Positions 19,853 to 33,156 of a DNA stretch of 64,000 bases are shown piece after piece. The DNA comes from Streptomyces sp. ISL-43 (GTDB lineage Bacteria; Actinomycetota; Actinomycetes; Streptomycetales; Streptomycetaceae). The notes beneath the pieces are model-generated. The model ran no database searches. It saw only the letters and a program-made list of their open reading frames with translations, and was not told where the DNA came from. The stretch lies in the NCBI RefSeq assembly GCF_018614195.1, contig NZ_JAGGOT010000013.1, forward strand, positions 310,339 to 374,338, given 5' to 3'. Position 1 is the stretch's first letter; the number at the start of each line of letters is the position of its first letter. Position numbers and translations under genes: made by a program.

Positions 19853-19890
19853 GAAAGGGCCCGCAGCGCACGCGCGCTGCGGGCCCTTTC
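19853..19890. terminator. Terminator of efp-nusB
   Basis: Perfect 17-bp inverted repeat (19853-19869 with 19874-19890, loop ACGC) whose descending arm ends CCCTTTC, 22 bp after the nusB stop. Symmetric enough to work in both directions. Confidence 0.9.
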
Positions 19891-19932
19891 GTCGTGTCCG
19901 GGGCGGCCGCACCTGCCGCCCGGACACGAAAA

Positions 19933-19975
19933 ACCGGCGGGTGCCGGGGCCTCTCGGCCCCCGGCACCCGCCGGT
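19933..19975. terminator. Second hairpin between nusB and bldD, terminator of bldD
   Basis: Perfect 17-bp inverted repeat (19933-19949 with 19959-19975). On the minus strand it comes after the bldD stop and is followed by TTTTTCG, giving a classical intrinsic terminator for bldD. Confidence 0.88.
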
Positions 19976-20014
19976 AACGTTTCTGCTGGGCCTTGGCCCG
20001 GTACTGCTATCGGA

Positions 20015-20515
20015 CTAGATGTCCTCGTGCGCCACAGCGCGACGCGCGTCCGCGTCCAGCACGCCCCAGCTGATGAGCTGCTCGGTCAGGACCGAGGGGG
20101 ACTGGTCGTAGATGACGGCGAGGGTGCGCAGGTCGTCCTGGCGGATCGAGAGCACCTTGCCGTTGTAGTCGCCGCGCTGGCTCTGGATGGTCGCCGCGTA
20201 GCGCTGCAGCGGGCCGGCCTTCTCCGCGGGGACGTGGGCCAGGCGCTCCAGGTCCAGGCGCAGCTTCGGCGGCGGCTCGGCCGCTCCGCCGGGGGTCGTG
20301 CCCGGAAGCAGTTCCTGCACGGGCACCCCGTAGAAGTCCGCCAGCTCGGCGAGGCGCTGGACGGTCACGGCGCGGTCCCCGCGCTCGTAAGAACCGACCA
20401 CTACGGCCTTCCACCGGCCCTGGGACTTCTCCTCGACACCGTGGAGGGAAAGGCCCTGCTGGGTGCGGATGGCGCGGAGCTTGGCCCCGAGCTGTTTGGC
20501 GTATTCGCTGGACAT
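20015..20515 (-). CDS. bldD: Developmental master repressor BldD (c-di-GMP-responsive)
   Basis: 166 residues. Represses sporulation genes during vegetative growth when dimerised by tetrameric c-di-GMP. The N-terminal HTH spans about residues 5-70 (LRAIRTQQGLSLHGVEEKSQGRWK, GSYERGDRAVTVQRLAELADFYGVP). The C-terminal domain carries the full c-di-GMP signature RGD-X8-RQDD: RGD at 114-116 and RQDD at 125-128, the positions known from S. coelicolor. ATG at 20515 (MSSEYAKQLG) matches the known start. BldD is autoregulated; a candidate operator lies about 80 bp upstream. Divergent from the pyr operon. Confidence 0.98.
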   Translation of the reverse strand: MSSEYAKQLGAKLRAIRTQQGLSLHGVEEKSQGRWKAVVVGSYERGDRAVTVQRLAELADFYGVPVQELLPGTTPGGAAEPPPKLRLDLERLAHVPAEKAGPLQRYAATIQSQRGDYNGKVLSIRQDDLRTLAVIYDQSPSVLTEQLISWGVLDADARRAVAHEDI

Positions 20516-20594
20516 AACGCTCCCGGACGCTGTGCGCTGTGACGACATGGACACTGTGAGACATGGACCACGTGCGGCTCCGCCGCGCGGCTGG

Positions 20595-20612
20595 TAACTC
20601 ACTGTGAGGTTA
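20595..20612. promoter_or_regulatory. Candidate BldD operator in the bldD promoter
   Basis: TAACTCACTGTGAGGTTA is an imperfect dyad containing CTCAC-T-GTGAG flanked by TAAC/GTTA, close to the published BldD box (TNACNC(A/T)GNGTNA). It lies 80 bp upstream of the bldD ATG, where autorepression would act. Confidence 0.55.
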
Positions 20613-20730
20613 CGCAGCGTTACTTGGATGCGTCAAGCCGAATGGTCTCCAACGCCCACGTAAGACGGGTCCTGGTCTGCCCCGATGCGGGATTGGGGGA
20701 ATCCCCCTGGTACCGTGGAACAGGTACATC

Positions 20731-21391
<661 letters not shown>

Positions 21392-21491
21392 CCCGTACGA
21401 GCGACCGGGCCCCTCGGGGGTCCGCGCCGAAGCCTGCCCTGCCGCACCCCCAGCCCGACCGTCTGCCCTCCCCGACTTACGGAGAACCCGG

Positions 21492-22481
21492 ATGAAGCGC
21501 CACCTCATCTCGGCCGCCGATCTCACGCGCGACGACGCCGTCCTCATCCTCGACACCGCCGAGGAGATGGCCCGCGTCGCGGACCGGCCGATAAAGAAGC
21601 TGCCCACCCTGCGCGGCCGTACGATCTGCAACCTCTTCTTCGAGGACTCGACCCGCACCCGGATCTCCTTCGAGGCCGCCGAGAAGCGGCTGTCAGCCGA
21701 TGTGATCAACTTCGCGGCGAAGGGCTCCAGCGTCTCCAAGGGCGAGTCCCTCAAGGACACCGCCCAGACCCTGGAGGCCATGGGCGTCGACGCCGTGGTC
21801 ATCCGGCACAGCGCCTCCGGCGCCCCCTACCGGCTCGCGACCTCCGGCTGGATCGACGCCCCCGTGATCAACGCGGGCGACGGCACCCACCAGCACCCGA
21901 CGCAGGCGCTGCTCGACGCCTTCACGATGCGCCGCCGCCTGGTGGGCAAGGACGCCGGGCTCGGCAAGGACCTGAACGGCCGCCGGATCACCATCGTCGG
22001 CGACGTCCTGCACAGCCGGGTCGCCCGCTCCAACGTCGACCTGCTGCACACCCTCGGCGCCGAGGTCACCCTGGTGGCCCCGCCCACCCTGGTGCCGGTC
22101 GGCGTCGAGGCCTGGCCGTGCGAGATCTCGTACAGCCTGGACGAGGTGCTGCCGAAGTCCGACGCCGTGATGATGCTGAGGGTGCAGCGCGAGCGCATGA
22201 ACGCGGCCTTCTTCCCGACCGAGCGCGAGTACTCCCGCCGCTACGGCCTGGACGGCGCCCGCATGGCGCGGATGCCCGAGCACGCGATCGTCATGCACCC
22301 CGGCCCGATGGTCCGCGGCATGGAGATCACCGCCGAGGTGGCCGACTCCGACCGCTGCACGGTCGTCGAGCAGGTCGCCAACGGCGTCTCCATCCGCATG
22401 GCCGTCCTGTACCTGCTGCTCGGAGGCTCCGAGCCCGCCGTCACCACCAGCACCTCCGCCCGCACCGAGGAGACGAAGTAA
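21492..22481 (+). CDS. pyrB: Aspartate carbamoyltransferase catalytic subunit
   Basis: 329 residues. Condenses carbamoyl phosphate with aspartate. Carbamoyl phosphate site [12 protein letters not shown] near residue 57 and the [14 protein letters not shown] motif near 140; aspartate-binding MLRVQRERM near 235. No pyrI regulatory subunit is encoded, as in Gram-positives. 100 bp separates it from pyrR, holding a GC-rich imperfect hairpin near 21405-21421 but no convincing attenuator. pyrC starts 2 bp downstream. Confidence 0.97.
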   Translation: MKRHLISAADLTRDDAVLILDTAEEMARVADRPIKKLPTLRGRTICNLFFEDSTRTRISFEAAEKRLSADVINFAAKGSSVSKGESLKDTAQTLEAMGVDAVVIRHSASGAPYRLATSGWIDAPVINAGDGTHQHPTQALLDAFTMRRRLVGKDAGLGKDLNGRRITIVGDVLHSRVARSNVDLLHTLGAEVTLVAPPTLVPVGVEAWPCEISYSLDEVLPKSDAVMMLRVQRERMNAAFFPTEREYSRRYGLDGARMARMPEHAIVMHPGPMVRGMEITAEVADSDRCTVVEQVANGVSIRMAVLYLLLGGSEPAVTTSTSARTEETK

Positions 22482-22483
22482 AG

Positions 22484-23770
22484 ATGAGCAAGATCCTGAT
22501 CCGTGGCGCGAAGGTACTCGGTGGCGAGGCGCAGGACGTCCTGATCGACGGCGAGACCATCGCCGCCGTGGGCGCGAACCTGGACGCCGCGGACGCGACC
22601 GTCATCGAGGCCGAGGGCCAGACCCTCCTCCCCGGCCTCGTCGACCTCCACACCCACCTGCGCGAGCCCGGCCGCGAGGACTCCGAGACGGTTCTCACCG
22701 GCACCCGCGCCGCCGCCTCCGGCGGCTACACGGCCGTCTTCGCCATGGCCAACACCTTCCCCGTCGCCGACACCGCCGGCGTCGTCGAGCAGGTCTGGCG
22801 CCTGGGCAAGGAGTCCGGCTACTGCGACGTGCAGCCCATCGGCGCCGTCACCGTCGGCCTCGAGGGCAAGCAGCTCGCCGAGCTGGGCGCCATGCACGAG
22901 TCCGCCGCCCGCGTCACCGTCTTCTCCGACGACGGCAAGTGCGTGGACGACGCCGTGATCATGCGCCGCGCCCTGGAGTACGTGAAGGCCTTCGGCGGCG
23001 TCGTCGCCCAGCACGCCCAGGAGCCCCGCCTCACCGAGGGCGCCCAGATGAACGAGGGCGTCGTCTCCGCCGAGCTCGGTCTCGGCGGCTGGCCGGCCGT
23101 CGCCGAGGAGTCGGTCATCGCCCGCGACGTCCTGCTCGCCGAGCACGTCGGCTCCCGCGTGCACATCTGCCACCTCTCCACCGCCGGCTCCGTCGAGATC
23201 ATCCGCTGGGCCAAGTCCCGCGGCATCGACGTCACCGCCGAGGTCACCCCGCACCACCTGCTCCTCACCGACGAGCTCGTGCGCTCGTACAACCCCGTCT
23301 ACAAGGTCAACCCGCCGCTGCGCACCGAAGCCGACGTGCTGGCCCTGCGCGAGGCGCTCGCCGACGGCACGATCGACATCGTCGCCACCGACCACGCCCC
23401 GCACCCGCACGAGGACAAGGACTGCGAGTGGGCCGCGGCCGCCATGGGCATGGTGGGCCTGGAGACCGCGCTCTCCGTCGTCCAGCAGACGATGGTGGAG
23501 ACCGGACTGCTCGACTGGGCGGGCGTCGCCGAGCGGATGTCCTTCGCCCCGGCGCGCATCGGTGGCATCCCGAACCACGGACGCCCCGTCTCGGCAGGTG
23601 AACCCGCGAACCTGACCCTGGTCGATACCTCGTACCGTGGTGTCGTGGACCCCGCACACTTCGCCTCCCGCAGCCGCAACACGCCTTACGAGGGCCGTGA
23701 GCTGCCGGGGCGCGTCACTCACACCTTCCTGCGGGGCCGGGCAACGGTCGTGGACGGGAAACTGGCGTGA
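22484..23770 (+). CDS. pyrC: Dihydroorotase
   Basis: 428 residues, class I type. Cyclises N-carbamoyl-L-aspartate to dihydroorotate at a two-zinc site. Ligands visible: [10 protein letters not shown] near residue 58, the HAQEP and HICHLST histidines around residues 178 and 230, and the catalytic Asp in ATDHAPH near residue 304. ATG at 22484 has the usual AAG spacing from the end of pyrB; the long open frame further upstream is pyrB in another phase. The next gene overlaps by 4 nt (GTGA). Confidence 0.97.
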   Translation: MSKILIRGAKVLGGEAQDVLIDGETIAAVGANLDAADATVIEAEGQTLLPGLVDLHTHLREPGREDSETVLTGTRAAASGGYTAVFAMANTFPVADTAGVVEQVWRLGKESGYCDVQPIGAVTVGLEGKQLAELGAMHESAARVTVFSDDGKCVDDAVIMRRALEYVKAFGGVVAQHAQEPRLTEGAQMNEGVVSAELGLGGWPAVAEESVIARDVLLAEHVGSRVHICHLSTAGSVEIIRWAKSRGIDVTAEVTPHHLLLTDELVRSYNPVYKVNPPLRTEADVLALREALADGTIDIVATDHAPHPHEDKDCEWAAAAMGMVGLETALSVVQQTMVETGLLDWAGVAERMSFAPARIGGIPNHGRPVSAGEPANLTLVDTSYRGVVDPAHFASRSRNTPYEGRELPGRVTHTFLRGRATVVDGKLA

Positions 23771-24360
23771 CACCTGCAGTAATCCAACTGGCCGCCGAGG
23801 CCGCCGAACGACAGTCGGCGGAGGTGACGGACTGGGGCGCCCGCATCGCGTGGGTGATCGGTCTGCTCGTCTTCATCGCGTTCGTGTACTGGCTGATGCG
23901 GCAGGGCTGGAAATGGCGCGGCACCCTGCAGAGCGATCTGCCGGAGCTGCCCGCCGCCCCCAGCGGCCTCCCCGCGCACCGGCTGGCCCTGACCGGCCGG
24001 TACCACGGGTCCACCACCGCCGGGCAATGGCTCGACCGGATCGTCGCCCACGGTCTGGGCGTCCGCAGCCGGGTCGAGCTCACGCTCACCGACGCGGGCC
24101 TCGACGTGGTCCGTCCGGGTGCCACCGACTTCTTCGTACCGGCCGCGCAGCTGCGCGGCGCCCGCCTCGACAAGGGAATCGCGGGCAAGGTACTCACCGA
24201 GGGCGGTCTCCTCGTCGTCACATGGGCGCACGGCGACAGGCTGATCGACTCCGGATTCCGCTCCGACCGCGCGGCGGAACACGCCGCCTGGGTCGACGCG
24301 GTCAACGCGATGAACAAGACGAACCACTCACTCACCACGACGGAAGGCGCCGAACGATGA
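23767..24360 (+). CDS. Membrane-anchored PH-like domain protein embedded in the pyr operon
   Basis: 197 residues. One transmembrane helix (about 27-45, [21 protein letters not shown]) followed by a cytoplasmic domain of alternating strands ([66 protein letters not shown]) and a final helix, consistent with a PH-like fold. It overlaps pyrC by 4 nt and carA by 4 nt, so it is translationally locked into the pathway operon. This position is conserved in Streptomyces, yet no role in pyrimidine synthesis is known. Confidence 0.85.
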   Translation: MTPAVIQLAAEAAERQSAEVTDWGARIAWVIGLLVFIAFVYWLMRQGWKWRGTLQSDLPELPAAPSGLPAHRLALTGRYHGSTTAGQWLDRIVAHGLGVRSRVELTLTDAGLDVVRPGATDFFVPAAQLRGARLDKGIAGKVLTEGGLLVVTWAHGDRLIDSGFRSDRAAEHAAWVDAVNAMNKTNHSLTTTEGAER

Positions 24361-25515
24361 CGACCTCCACCAGGGGAGCAGCCAAAGCTCCCGCCGTACT
24401 CGTCCTGGAGGACGGTCGGATCTTCCGCGGCCGCGCCTACGGCGCTGTGGGGGAGACCTTCGGCGAGGCCGTGTTCTCCACGGGCATGACCGGCTACCAG
24501 GAGACCCTCACCGACCCGTCGTACCACCGGCAGGTGGTCGTGATGACCGCCCCGCACGTGGGCAACACCGGTGTCAACGACGAGGACCCCGAGTCCTCCC
24601 GCATCTGGGTCGCCGGGTACGTCGTACGCGACCCCGCGCGGGTCCCCTCGAACTGGCGCTCGCAGCGCTCGCTGGACGAGGAGCTCGTCAAGCAGGGCGT
24701 CGTCGGGATCTGCGGCATCGACACCCGCGCCCTGACCCGCCACCTGCGCGAGCGCGGCGCCATGCGCGTCGGCATCTTCTCCGGCGAGAGCCTCGGCAAG
24801 GGAGGGGACGACGCGAGCCTGCTGGCCCGCGTCCTGGAGGCCCCGCAGATGAAGGGCGCGAACCTCTCCGCCGAGGTCGCCACCAAGGAGGCGTACGTCG
24901 TCCCCGCGATCGGTGAGAAGAAGTTCACCGTCGCCGCCGTGGACCTCGGCATCAAGGGCATGACCCCGCACCGGATGGCCGAGCGCGGCATCGAGGTGCA
25001 CGTTCTCCCCGCCACCGCCACCGTCGAGGACGTGTACGCGGTCAACCCCGACGGCGTGTTCTTCTCCAACGGCCCGGGCGACCCGGCCACCGCCGACGGC
25101 CCCGTCGCGGTCATGCAGGGCGTCCTGGAGCGCAAGACCCCGCTCTTCGGCATCTGCTTCGGCAACCAGATCCTGGGCCGCGCGCTCGGCTTCGGCACCT
25201 ACAAGCTGAAGTACGGCCACCGCGGCATCAACCAGCCGGTCCAGGACCGCACCACCGGCAAGGTCGAGATCACCGCGCACAACCACGGCTTCGCCGTGGA
25301 CGCGCCCCTCGACAAGGTCTCCGAGACCGCCTACGGCCGCGCCGAGGTCTCCCACGTCTGCCTGAACGACCAGGTCGTCGAAGGCCTCCAGCTGCTCGAC
25401 CAGCCGGCCTTCTCCGTCCAGTACCACCCCGAGGCAGCTGCCGGCCCGCACGACGCCGCGTACCTCTTCGACCGCTTCACGTCTTTGATGGAAACCGCCC
25501 AGATGGAGGCCGAGC

Positions 25516-25523
<8 letters not shown>
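24357..25523 (+). CDS. carA: Carbamoyl phosphate synthase small (glutaminase) subunit
   Basis: 388 residues. Hydrolyses glutamine and channels ammonia to CarB. N-terminal CPSase domain with [17 protein letters not shown] and a C-terminal class I glutamine amidotransferase: SNGPGDPA, nucleophile Cys in [23 protein letters not shown], and the His-Glu of [13 protein letters not shown] at 24357 overlaps the preceding stop (ATGA). The carB GTG lies 8 bp inside its 3-prime end. Confidence 0.97.
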
Positions 25524-28827
<3,304 letters not shown>

Positions 28828-28869
28828 GTCCGGGCAGGACCGACAAGCCCGTACGGCCCGTAGGAGGGG

Positions 28870-28910
28870 AGGGGGACACCGGATGCGCGACACGCGCCGG
28901 GTGTCCCCCT
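28870..28910 (+). terminator. Hairpin between carB and pyrD (terminator or attenuator)
   Basis: AGGGGGACACCGG pairs with CCGGGTGTCCCCCT (one bulge) around a 14-base loop, 43 bp after the carB stop and 29 bp before the pyrD start. It could end part of the pyrRBC-carAB message or modulate read-through into pyrDF. No U tract follows. Confidence 0.6.
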
Positions 28911-28938
28911 CTTCATGAGCGCACAAGGGAACCCCTCG

Positions 28939-30048
28939 ATGTACAAACTCTTCTTCAACCTGGTCTTCAAGCGGATGGACCCCGAGCGGGCCCACTACCT
29001 GGCCTTCCGCTGGATCCGCCTCGCGGCGGCCACGCCGGTGCTGCGCACCTTCGCCGCCGCCGCCCTGGCCCCCCGCTACGAATCGCTGCGCACCGAGGCC
29101 CTCGGGCTGCGGATGCACGGCCCCTTCGGGCTCGCGGCGGGTTTCGACAAGAACGCCGTCGCCATCGACGGGATGTCGATGCTCGGCTTCGACCACATCG
29201 AGATCGGCACGGTCACGGCCGAGGCACAGCCGGGCAACCCGAAGAAGCGGCTGTTCCGGCTCGTCCCGGACCGCGCGCTGATCAACCGGATGGGCTTCAA
29301 CAACGAGGGCTCCGCGGCGGTCGCCGAGCGCCTGGCCGCCCGTAACCCGGTCTTCGCGACGGTCGTCGGTGTCAACATCGGCAAGACCAAGGTGGTCCCG
29401 GAGGAGGAGGCGGTCGCCGACTACGTCGCCTCCACCGAGCGGCTCGCCCGCCACGCCGACTACCTGGTCGTCAACGTCTCCTCGCCGAACACCCCGGGAC
29501 TGCGCAACCTCCAGGCGACCGAGTCGCTGCGCCCGCTGCTGACGGCCGTACGGGAAGCCGCGGACCGCGTCGTCACCGACCGCCGGGTCCCGCTGCTCGT
29601 CAAGATCGCCCCGGACCTGGCCGACGAGGACGTGGACGCGGTCGCCGACCTGGCCCTGGAACTGGGTCTCGACGGCATCATCGCCACCAACACGACGATC
29701 GCCCGCGAGGGCCTCGGCCTCAAGTCCTCCCCGTCCCTGATCAAGGAGACGGGCGGACTGTCCGGCGCCCCGGTCAAGGAGCGCTCCCTGGAGGTCCTGC
29801 GCCGCCTGTACGCCCGCGTGGGCGACCGGCTGGTCCTGGTGGGCGTCGGCGGCATCGAGAACGCCGAGGACGCCTGGCAGCGCATCCTGGCCGGCGCGAG
29901 CCTCGTCCAGGGCTACAGCGCCTTCATCTACGAGGGCCCCTTCTACGCCCGCGCCATCCACAAGGGCCTGGCCGCGCGCCTGGCCGCCAGCCCCTACGCG
30001 ACCCTCGCCGAAGCGGTGGGCGCCGAGAACCGAGAGGCCGCGCTGTGA
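28939..30048 (+). CDS. pyrD: Dihydroorotate dehydrogenase (quinone), class 2
   Basis: 369 residues. Membrane-associated FMN enzyme that oxidises dihydroorotate with quinone. The N-terminal helical extension of class 2 is present ([25 protein letters not shown]), then [17 protein letters not shown], the catalytic Ser in [14 protein letters not shown], the FMN-binding [13 protein letters not shown], and [14 protein letters not shown] at 28939 is chosen over ATG 28915 because AAGGGA lies 8 bases before it and the 8 extra residues are not family-like. pyrF overlaps by 4 nt. Confidence 0.97.
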   Translation: MYKLFFNLVFKRMDPERAHYLAFRWIRLAAATPVLRTFAAAALAPRYESLRTEALGLRMHGPFGLAAGFDKNAVAIDGMSMLGFDHIEIGTVTAEAQPGNPKKRLFRLVPDRALINRMGFNNEGSAAVAERLAARNPVFATVVGVNIGKTKVVPEEEAVADYVASTERLARHADYLVVNVSSPNTPGLRNLQATESLRPLLTAVREAADRVVTDRRVPLLVKIAPDLADEDVDAVADLALELGLDGIIATNTTIAREGLGLKSSPSLIKETGGLSGAPVKERSLEVLRRLYARVGDRLVLVGVGGIENAEDAWQRILAGASLVQGYSAFIYEGPFYARAIHKGLAARLAASPYATLAEAVGAENREAAL

Positions 30049-30896
30049 CCGCTGTGACCCCTGTGATCCCCTTCGGTGCCCGCCTGCGCGTGGCGATGGA
30101 CACCCGCGGTCCGCTGTGCGTGGGCATCGACCCGCACGCGGCGCTGCTGGCCTCCTGGGGCCTGAACGACGACATCGCCGGGCTGGAGAAGTTCTCCCGC
30201 ACGGTGGTCGAGGCGCTGGCCGACTCGGTGGCGGTCTTCAAGCCGCAGGCGGCGTTCTTCGAGCGGTTCGGGTCGAAGGGCATCGCGGTGCTGGAGCAGA
30301 CCGTGGCCGACGCCCGTGCGGCCGGCACGCTGGTCGTCATGGACGCGAAGCGGGGCGACATCGGCTCGACGATGGCCGCGTACGCGGAGACCTTCCTGTC
30401 GCCCTCCTCGCCGCTCTTCTCCGACGCGCTCACCGTCTCCCCGTACCTGGGCTACGGCTCGCTCGCCCCGGCGGTCGAGCTGGCCCGCGCTTCCGGGGCC
30501 GGGCTCTTCGTCCTGGCCCTGACCTCGAACCCGGAGGGCGCGGAGGTCCAGCGGGCGGTGCGCGAGGACGGCCGGACGATCGGCGCGACGATGCTCGGGC
30601 ACCTGGCGGCGGAGAACGCGGGGGCCTCCCCGATGGGCTCCTTCGGCGCCGTCGTGGGCGCGACCCTCGGGGACCTGTCGTCCTTCGACCTCGACATCAA
30701 CGGGCCGCTGCTGGCGCCCGGCATCGGTGCGCAGGGGGCGACGGCGGCGGACCTGCCGCGGGTCTTCGGCGCGGCCGTCCGCAATGTCGTGCCGAACGTG
30801 TCGCGCGGCGTGCTGAAGCACGGGCCGGACGCGGCCGCGCTGCGCGCCTCGGCGCGCGCCTTCGCGGACGAGATCCGCGAGGCCGTCGCGGCGTAG
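30045..30896 (+). CDS. pyrF: Orotidine 5-prime-phosphate decarboxylase (subfamily 2, long form)
   Basis: 283 residues. Last step to UMP. It is the longer actinobacterial/type 2 form with the catalytic VMDAKRGDIGSTMAAYAE around residue 98 and the substrate site CVGIDPHAALL at the N-terminus; phosphate-binding APGIGAQGAT near residue 225. The GTG at 30045 overlaps the pyrD stop (GTGA). Further GTG codons at 30054 and just after are alternatives. It completes a full de novo UMP route in one locus. Confidence 0.96.
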   Translation: MTAVTPVIPFGARLRVAMDTRGPLCVGIDPHAALLASWGLNDDIAGLEKFSRTVVEALADSVAVFKPQAAFFERFGSKGIAVLEQTVADARAAGTLVVMDAKRGDIGSTMAAYAETFLSPSSPLFSDALTVSPYLGYGSLAPAVELARASGAGLFVLALTSNPEGAEVQRAVREDGRTIGATMLGHLAAENAGASPMGSFGAVVGATLGDLSSFDLDINGPLLAPGIGAQGATAADLPRVFGAAVRNVVPNVSRGVLKHGPDAAALRASARAFADEIREAVAA

Positions 30897-30927
30897 CCCG
30901 CCGCGTCCCCGCCCGGTCGCCGGGCGC

Positions 30928-30962
30928 GTCGCCGCCGGGGTGCGGCCTCGCCCCGGCGCGAC
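30928..30962 (+). terminator. Probable terminator after pyrF
   Basis: GTCGCCGCCGGGG pairs with CCCCGGCGCGAC (one mismatch) around a 10-base loop, 32 bp after the pyrF stop. GC-only, no T tract. Confidence 0.5.
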
Positions 30963-31082
30963 CGGTTTCCTTCGCTCCCGCACATCCGGCCCCGCTCCGC
31001 CGGCGCCACCGTCCGCCGGGACCCTGCCCGAGGACGTCGGCATGCCGGGGGCGCCTGGTGCCCTGGTCACCCTCCCCGCCCG

Positions 31083-31309
31083 CCGGGATCGAGGCCGGCC
31101 GACCCCTGTGTGACACGGATCACCGACATCGCCGCGGCCTGTACGGACGCGGGCGCCGACGGGCTCTCGGTGGTCAATACCGTTCTCGGCGCGGCCATCG
31201 GCCCCGAGGGGGTCGACGGCGGCCTCCCGGGCCCGCGATCCGGCCCGCCGCCGGGCGGTGCCCGCACCGGGTCCACGGGGCGATGCCCGCCGGCGGAGTA
31301 CGGGGGGTT
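31083..31309 (+). pseudogene. Relic of a class 1B dihydroorotate dehydrogenase (second pyrD)
   Basis: One plus-strand frame at 31110-31228 reads TRITDIAAACTDAGADGLSVVNTVLG, the class 1B DHODH segment normally seen as VTDI..IA.A.EDAGADGLSLINTLLG. A second frame from 31229 continues as GPAIRPAAGRCPHRVHGAMP, the segment that directly follows in intact proteins. Restoring one G near 31228 joins the two, so there is a single-base frameshift. The N-terminal about 180 residues and the C-terminus are missing or unrecognisable. The functional gene in this locus is the class 2 pyrD at 28939. Sequence either side (30963-31080 and 31310-31600) shows no gene. Confidence 0.78.
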
Positions 31310-31610
31310 CCCCTCCCCGGCCTGCGCGGATTGCCTCCGGCCGGGTCGCGCTCGCCGTCGTCCTCGCCGCGGCTCGCGGCGTGGCGGCCGGGACGGCGCC
31401 GGTCGACGATCCGTTCGCGCCGCCGAGGAACGCGACGACCCGCGTTCGGCACTCACCGCACGCGGAATCCGGAGCGTTCGAGGGCGCCGTCGGGCCGGCT
31501 CGTCGCACTGTCTGACGAAATTCGAACGTCATTCACCGGACAAAACCGGGGTAGTTTGCCCGTGATGTACGGTTCAGTGGAGGCTGACCAGGACTTTTCG
31601 TCCGTTCTCG

Positions 31611-31639
31611 CTGACTGGAGCGGTCATGGCCGCTAGTCT
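31611..31639 (+). promoter_or_regulatory. Candidate -35/-10 promoter for sIHF
   Basis: CTGACT (31611-31616) and TAGTCT (31634-31639) are 17 bases apart, the housekeeping sigma spacing. Transcription would start near 31646, giving a leader of about 115 nt before the sIHF GTG. Confidence 0.5.
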
Positions 31640-31760
31640 CCGACCAGAGTGAACGAGCAGCGATCGAGCAACACCGCTGTTCGGGCGCTTCCCTGGTGTG
31701 GTGCCCACGGGCTCCCCACCGGTCCCTAACCGACAGTTCGACATCCGAGGTGACGTAGGC

Positions 31761-32084
31761 GTGGCTCTTCCGCCCCTTACCCCTGAACAGCGCGCAGCAG
31801 CGCTCGAAAAGGCCGCCGCGGCTCGCCGGGAGCGGGCCGAGGTGAAGAATCGACTCAAGCACTCCGGCGCCTCCCTCCAAGACGTCATCAAGACGGGCCA
31901 GGAGAATGACGTCATCGGCAAGATGAAGGTCTCCGCACTTCTGGAGTCCTTGCCTGGCGTGGGCAAGGTGCGCGCCAAGCAGATCATGGAGCGCCTCGGC
32001 ATCTCCGAATCCCGGCGTGTCCGAGGTCTCGGTTCCAACCAGATCGCCTCTCTGGAGCGTGAGTTCGGCACTCCTGCGGCCTGA
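31761..32084 (+). CDS. sihF: Streptomyces integration host factor sIHF (actinobacterial mIHF family)
   Basis: 107 residues. Nucleoid protein that binds and bends DNA, affects supercoiling, sporulation and antibiotic production. Nearly identical in outline to the S. coelicolor protein: a long basic N-terminal helix ([27 protein letters not shown]) and a helix-two-turn-helix core [24 protein letters not shown] ending [22 protein letters not shown] at 31761 is preceded by GAGGTGA at 7 bases. gmk follows 61 bp downstream, the standard actinobacterial arrangement. Confidence 0.96.
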   Translation: MALPPLTPEQRAAALEKAAAARRERAEVKNRLKHSGASLQDVIKTGQENDVIGKMKVSALLESLPGVGKVRAKQIMERLGISESRRVRGLGSNQIASLEREFGTPAA

Positions 32085-32133
32085 CGCGTCGCCTGAAGTT
32101 CCACCGGCGTTCTCAGGCAGTCCCGAGAAGCTG

Positions 32134-32139
32134 GATAAT
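32134..32139 (+). promoter_or_regulatory. Candidate -10 element directly before gmk
   Basis: GATAAT ends 6 bases before the gmk ATG at 32146 and no clear Shine-Dalgarno sequence is present, so a leaderless gmk transcript is possible besides read-through from sIHF. Confidence 0.35.
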
Positions 32140-32145
32140 CGCTCT

Positions 32146-32709
32146 ATGGCAGCAGAGGTTCGTCCGCGGCTGACCGTGCTCTCCGGCCCTTCGGGGGTCG
32201 GCAAGAGCACGGTCGTCGCGCATATGCGCAAGGTCCACCCCGAGGTCTGGCTCTCGGTGTCGGCCACCACCCGCAAGCCGCGGCCCGGTGAGCGACACGG
32301 AGTCCACTACTTCTTCGTCAACGACGACGAGTTCGACAAGCTGATCGCCAATGGCGAGCTGCTGGAGTGGGCCGAGTTCGCGGGCAACCGCTACGGCACA
32401 CCGCGCGGCGCAGTACTGGAACGCCTGGAAAACGGCGAGCCGGTCCTGCTGGAGATCGATCTCCAGGGCGCCCGGCTGGTCCGGGAGTCGATGTCCGAGG
32501 CGCAGCTGGTCTTCCTGGCGCCTCCGAGCTGGGACGAGCTGGTCCGCCGGCTCACCGGCCGGGGCACCGAATCGGCGGAGGTCATCGAGCGGAGGCTCGC
32601 CACCGCGAAGATCGAACTGGCTGCCGAGTCCGAGTTCGATTCGACCCTGGTCAACACCTCGGTCGAGGATGTGGCGCGCGAGCTGCTAGCCTTGATGAAT
32701 GTTGTTTGA
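32146..32709 (+). CDS. gmk: Guanylate kinase
   Basis: 187 residues. Phosphorylates GMP to GDP. P-loop GPSGVGKST near residue 15, GMP-binding [13 protein letters not shown] and [14 protein letters not shown], then the lid region and RRLAGRGTES. The ATG at 32146 (MAAEVRPRL) is preferred to the longer frame because the upstream 43 codons overlap the end of sIHF and do not resemble the family. Followed by rpoZ after 70 bp. Confidence 0.96.
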   Translation: MAAEVRPRLTVLSGPSGVGKSTVVAHMRKVHPEVWLSVSATTRKPRPGERHGVHYFFVNDDEFDKLIANGELLEWAEFAGNRYGTPRGAVLERLENGEPVLLEIDLQGARLVRESMSEAQLVFLAPPSWDELVRRLTGRGTESAEVIERRLATAKIELAAESEFDSTLVNTSVEDVARELLALMNVV

Positions 32710-32779
32710 TCGTTGATCGATGTTTCAGTCGATCGGTGTTCGTCAACGGATCTTTCAACCCATCTTCGGAAGGTAGAGC

Positions 32780-33052
32780 GTGTCCTCTTCCATCACTGCG
32801 CCCGAGGGCATCATCAACCCGCCGATCGACGAGCTGCTCGAGGCCACGGACTCGAAGTACAGCCTCGTGATCTACGCGGCCAAGCGTGCCCGTCAGATCA
32901 ACGCGTACTACTCGCAGCTCGGTGAGGGCCTGCTCGAGTACGTCGGCCCGCTGGTGGACACCCACGTCCACGAGAAGCCGCTTTCGATCGCGCTGCGCGA
33001 GATCAACGCGGGTCTGCTGACCTCCGAGGCCATCGAGGCCCCGGCTCAGTAA
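32780..33052 (+). CDS. rpoZ: RNA polymerase omega subunit
   Basis: 90 residues. Assists assembly and stability of RNA polymerase by latching onto beta-prime. Conserved actinobacterial form: [38 protein letters not shown] (the conserved ARQIN helix) and [16 protein letters not shown] start with GGAAGG ribosome site 7-12 bases upstream. gmk-rpoZ-coaBC order is typical. Confidence 0.97.
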   Translation: MSSSITAPEGIINPPIDELLEATDSKYSLVIYAAKRARQINAYYSQLGEGLLEYVGPLVDTHVHEKPLSIALREINAGLLTSEAIEAPAQ

Positions 33053-33070
33053 GGCACGAGTTTTTCCTTC

Positions 33071-33107
33071 ACCACAGGCCCGGCAGAACATCTGCCGGGC
33101 CTGTGGT
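33071..33107. terminator. Terminator after rpoZ
   Basis: Perfect 17-bp stem (33071-33087 with 33091-33107), three-base loop ACA, 19 bp after the rpoZ stop. Strong enough to separate sIHF-gmk-rpoZ from coaBC. Confidence 0.88.
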
Positions 33108-33156
33108 GTGTCATATGTGTCATAGGTGAGTACGGGGACCAGCCGAAGGGGCGTGT

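Noticed and set aside
28915..28938. Upstream ATG for pyrD (28915)
   Set aside because: No ribosome site; it follows directly after the hairpin, and the eight added residues are unlike the family, whereas ATG 28939 has AAGGGA.
31110..31565. Intact 151-codon gene after pyrF
   Set aside because: Only the first 40 codons resemble a protein (DHODH fragment); the remainder is Arg-rich nonsense after a frameshift.
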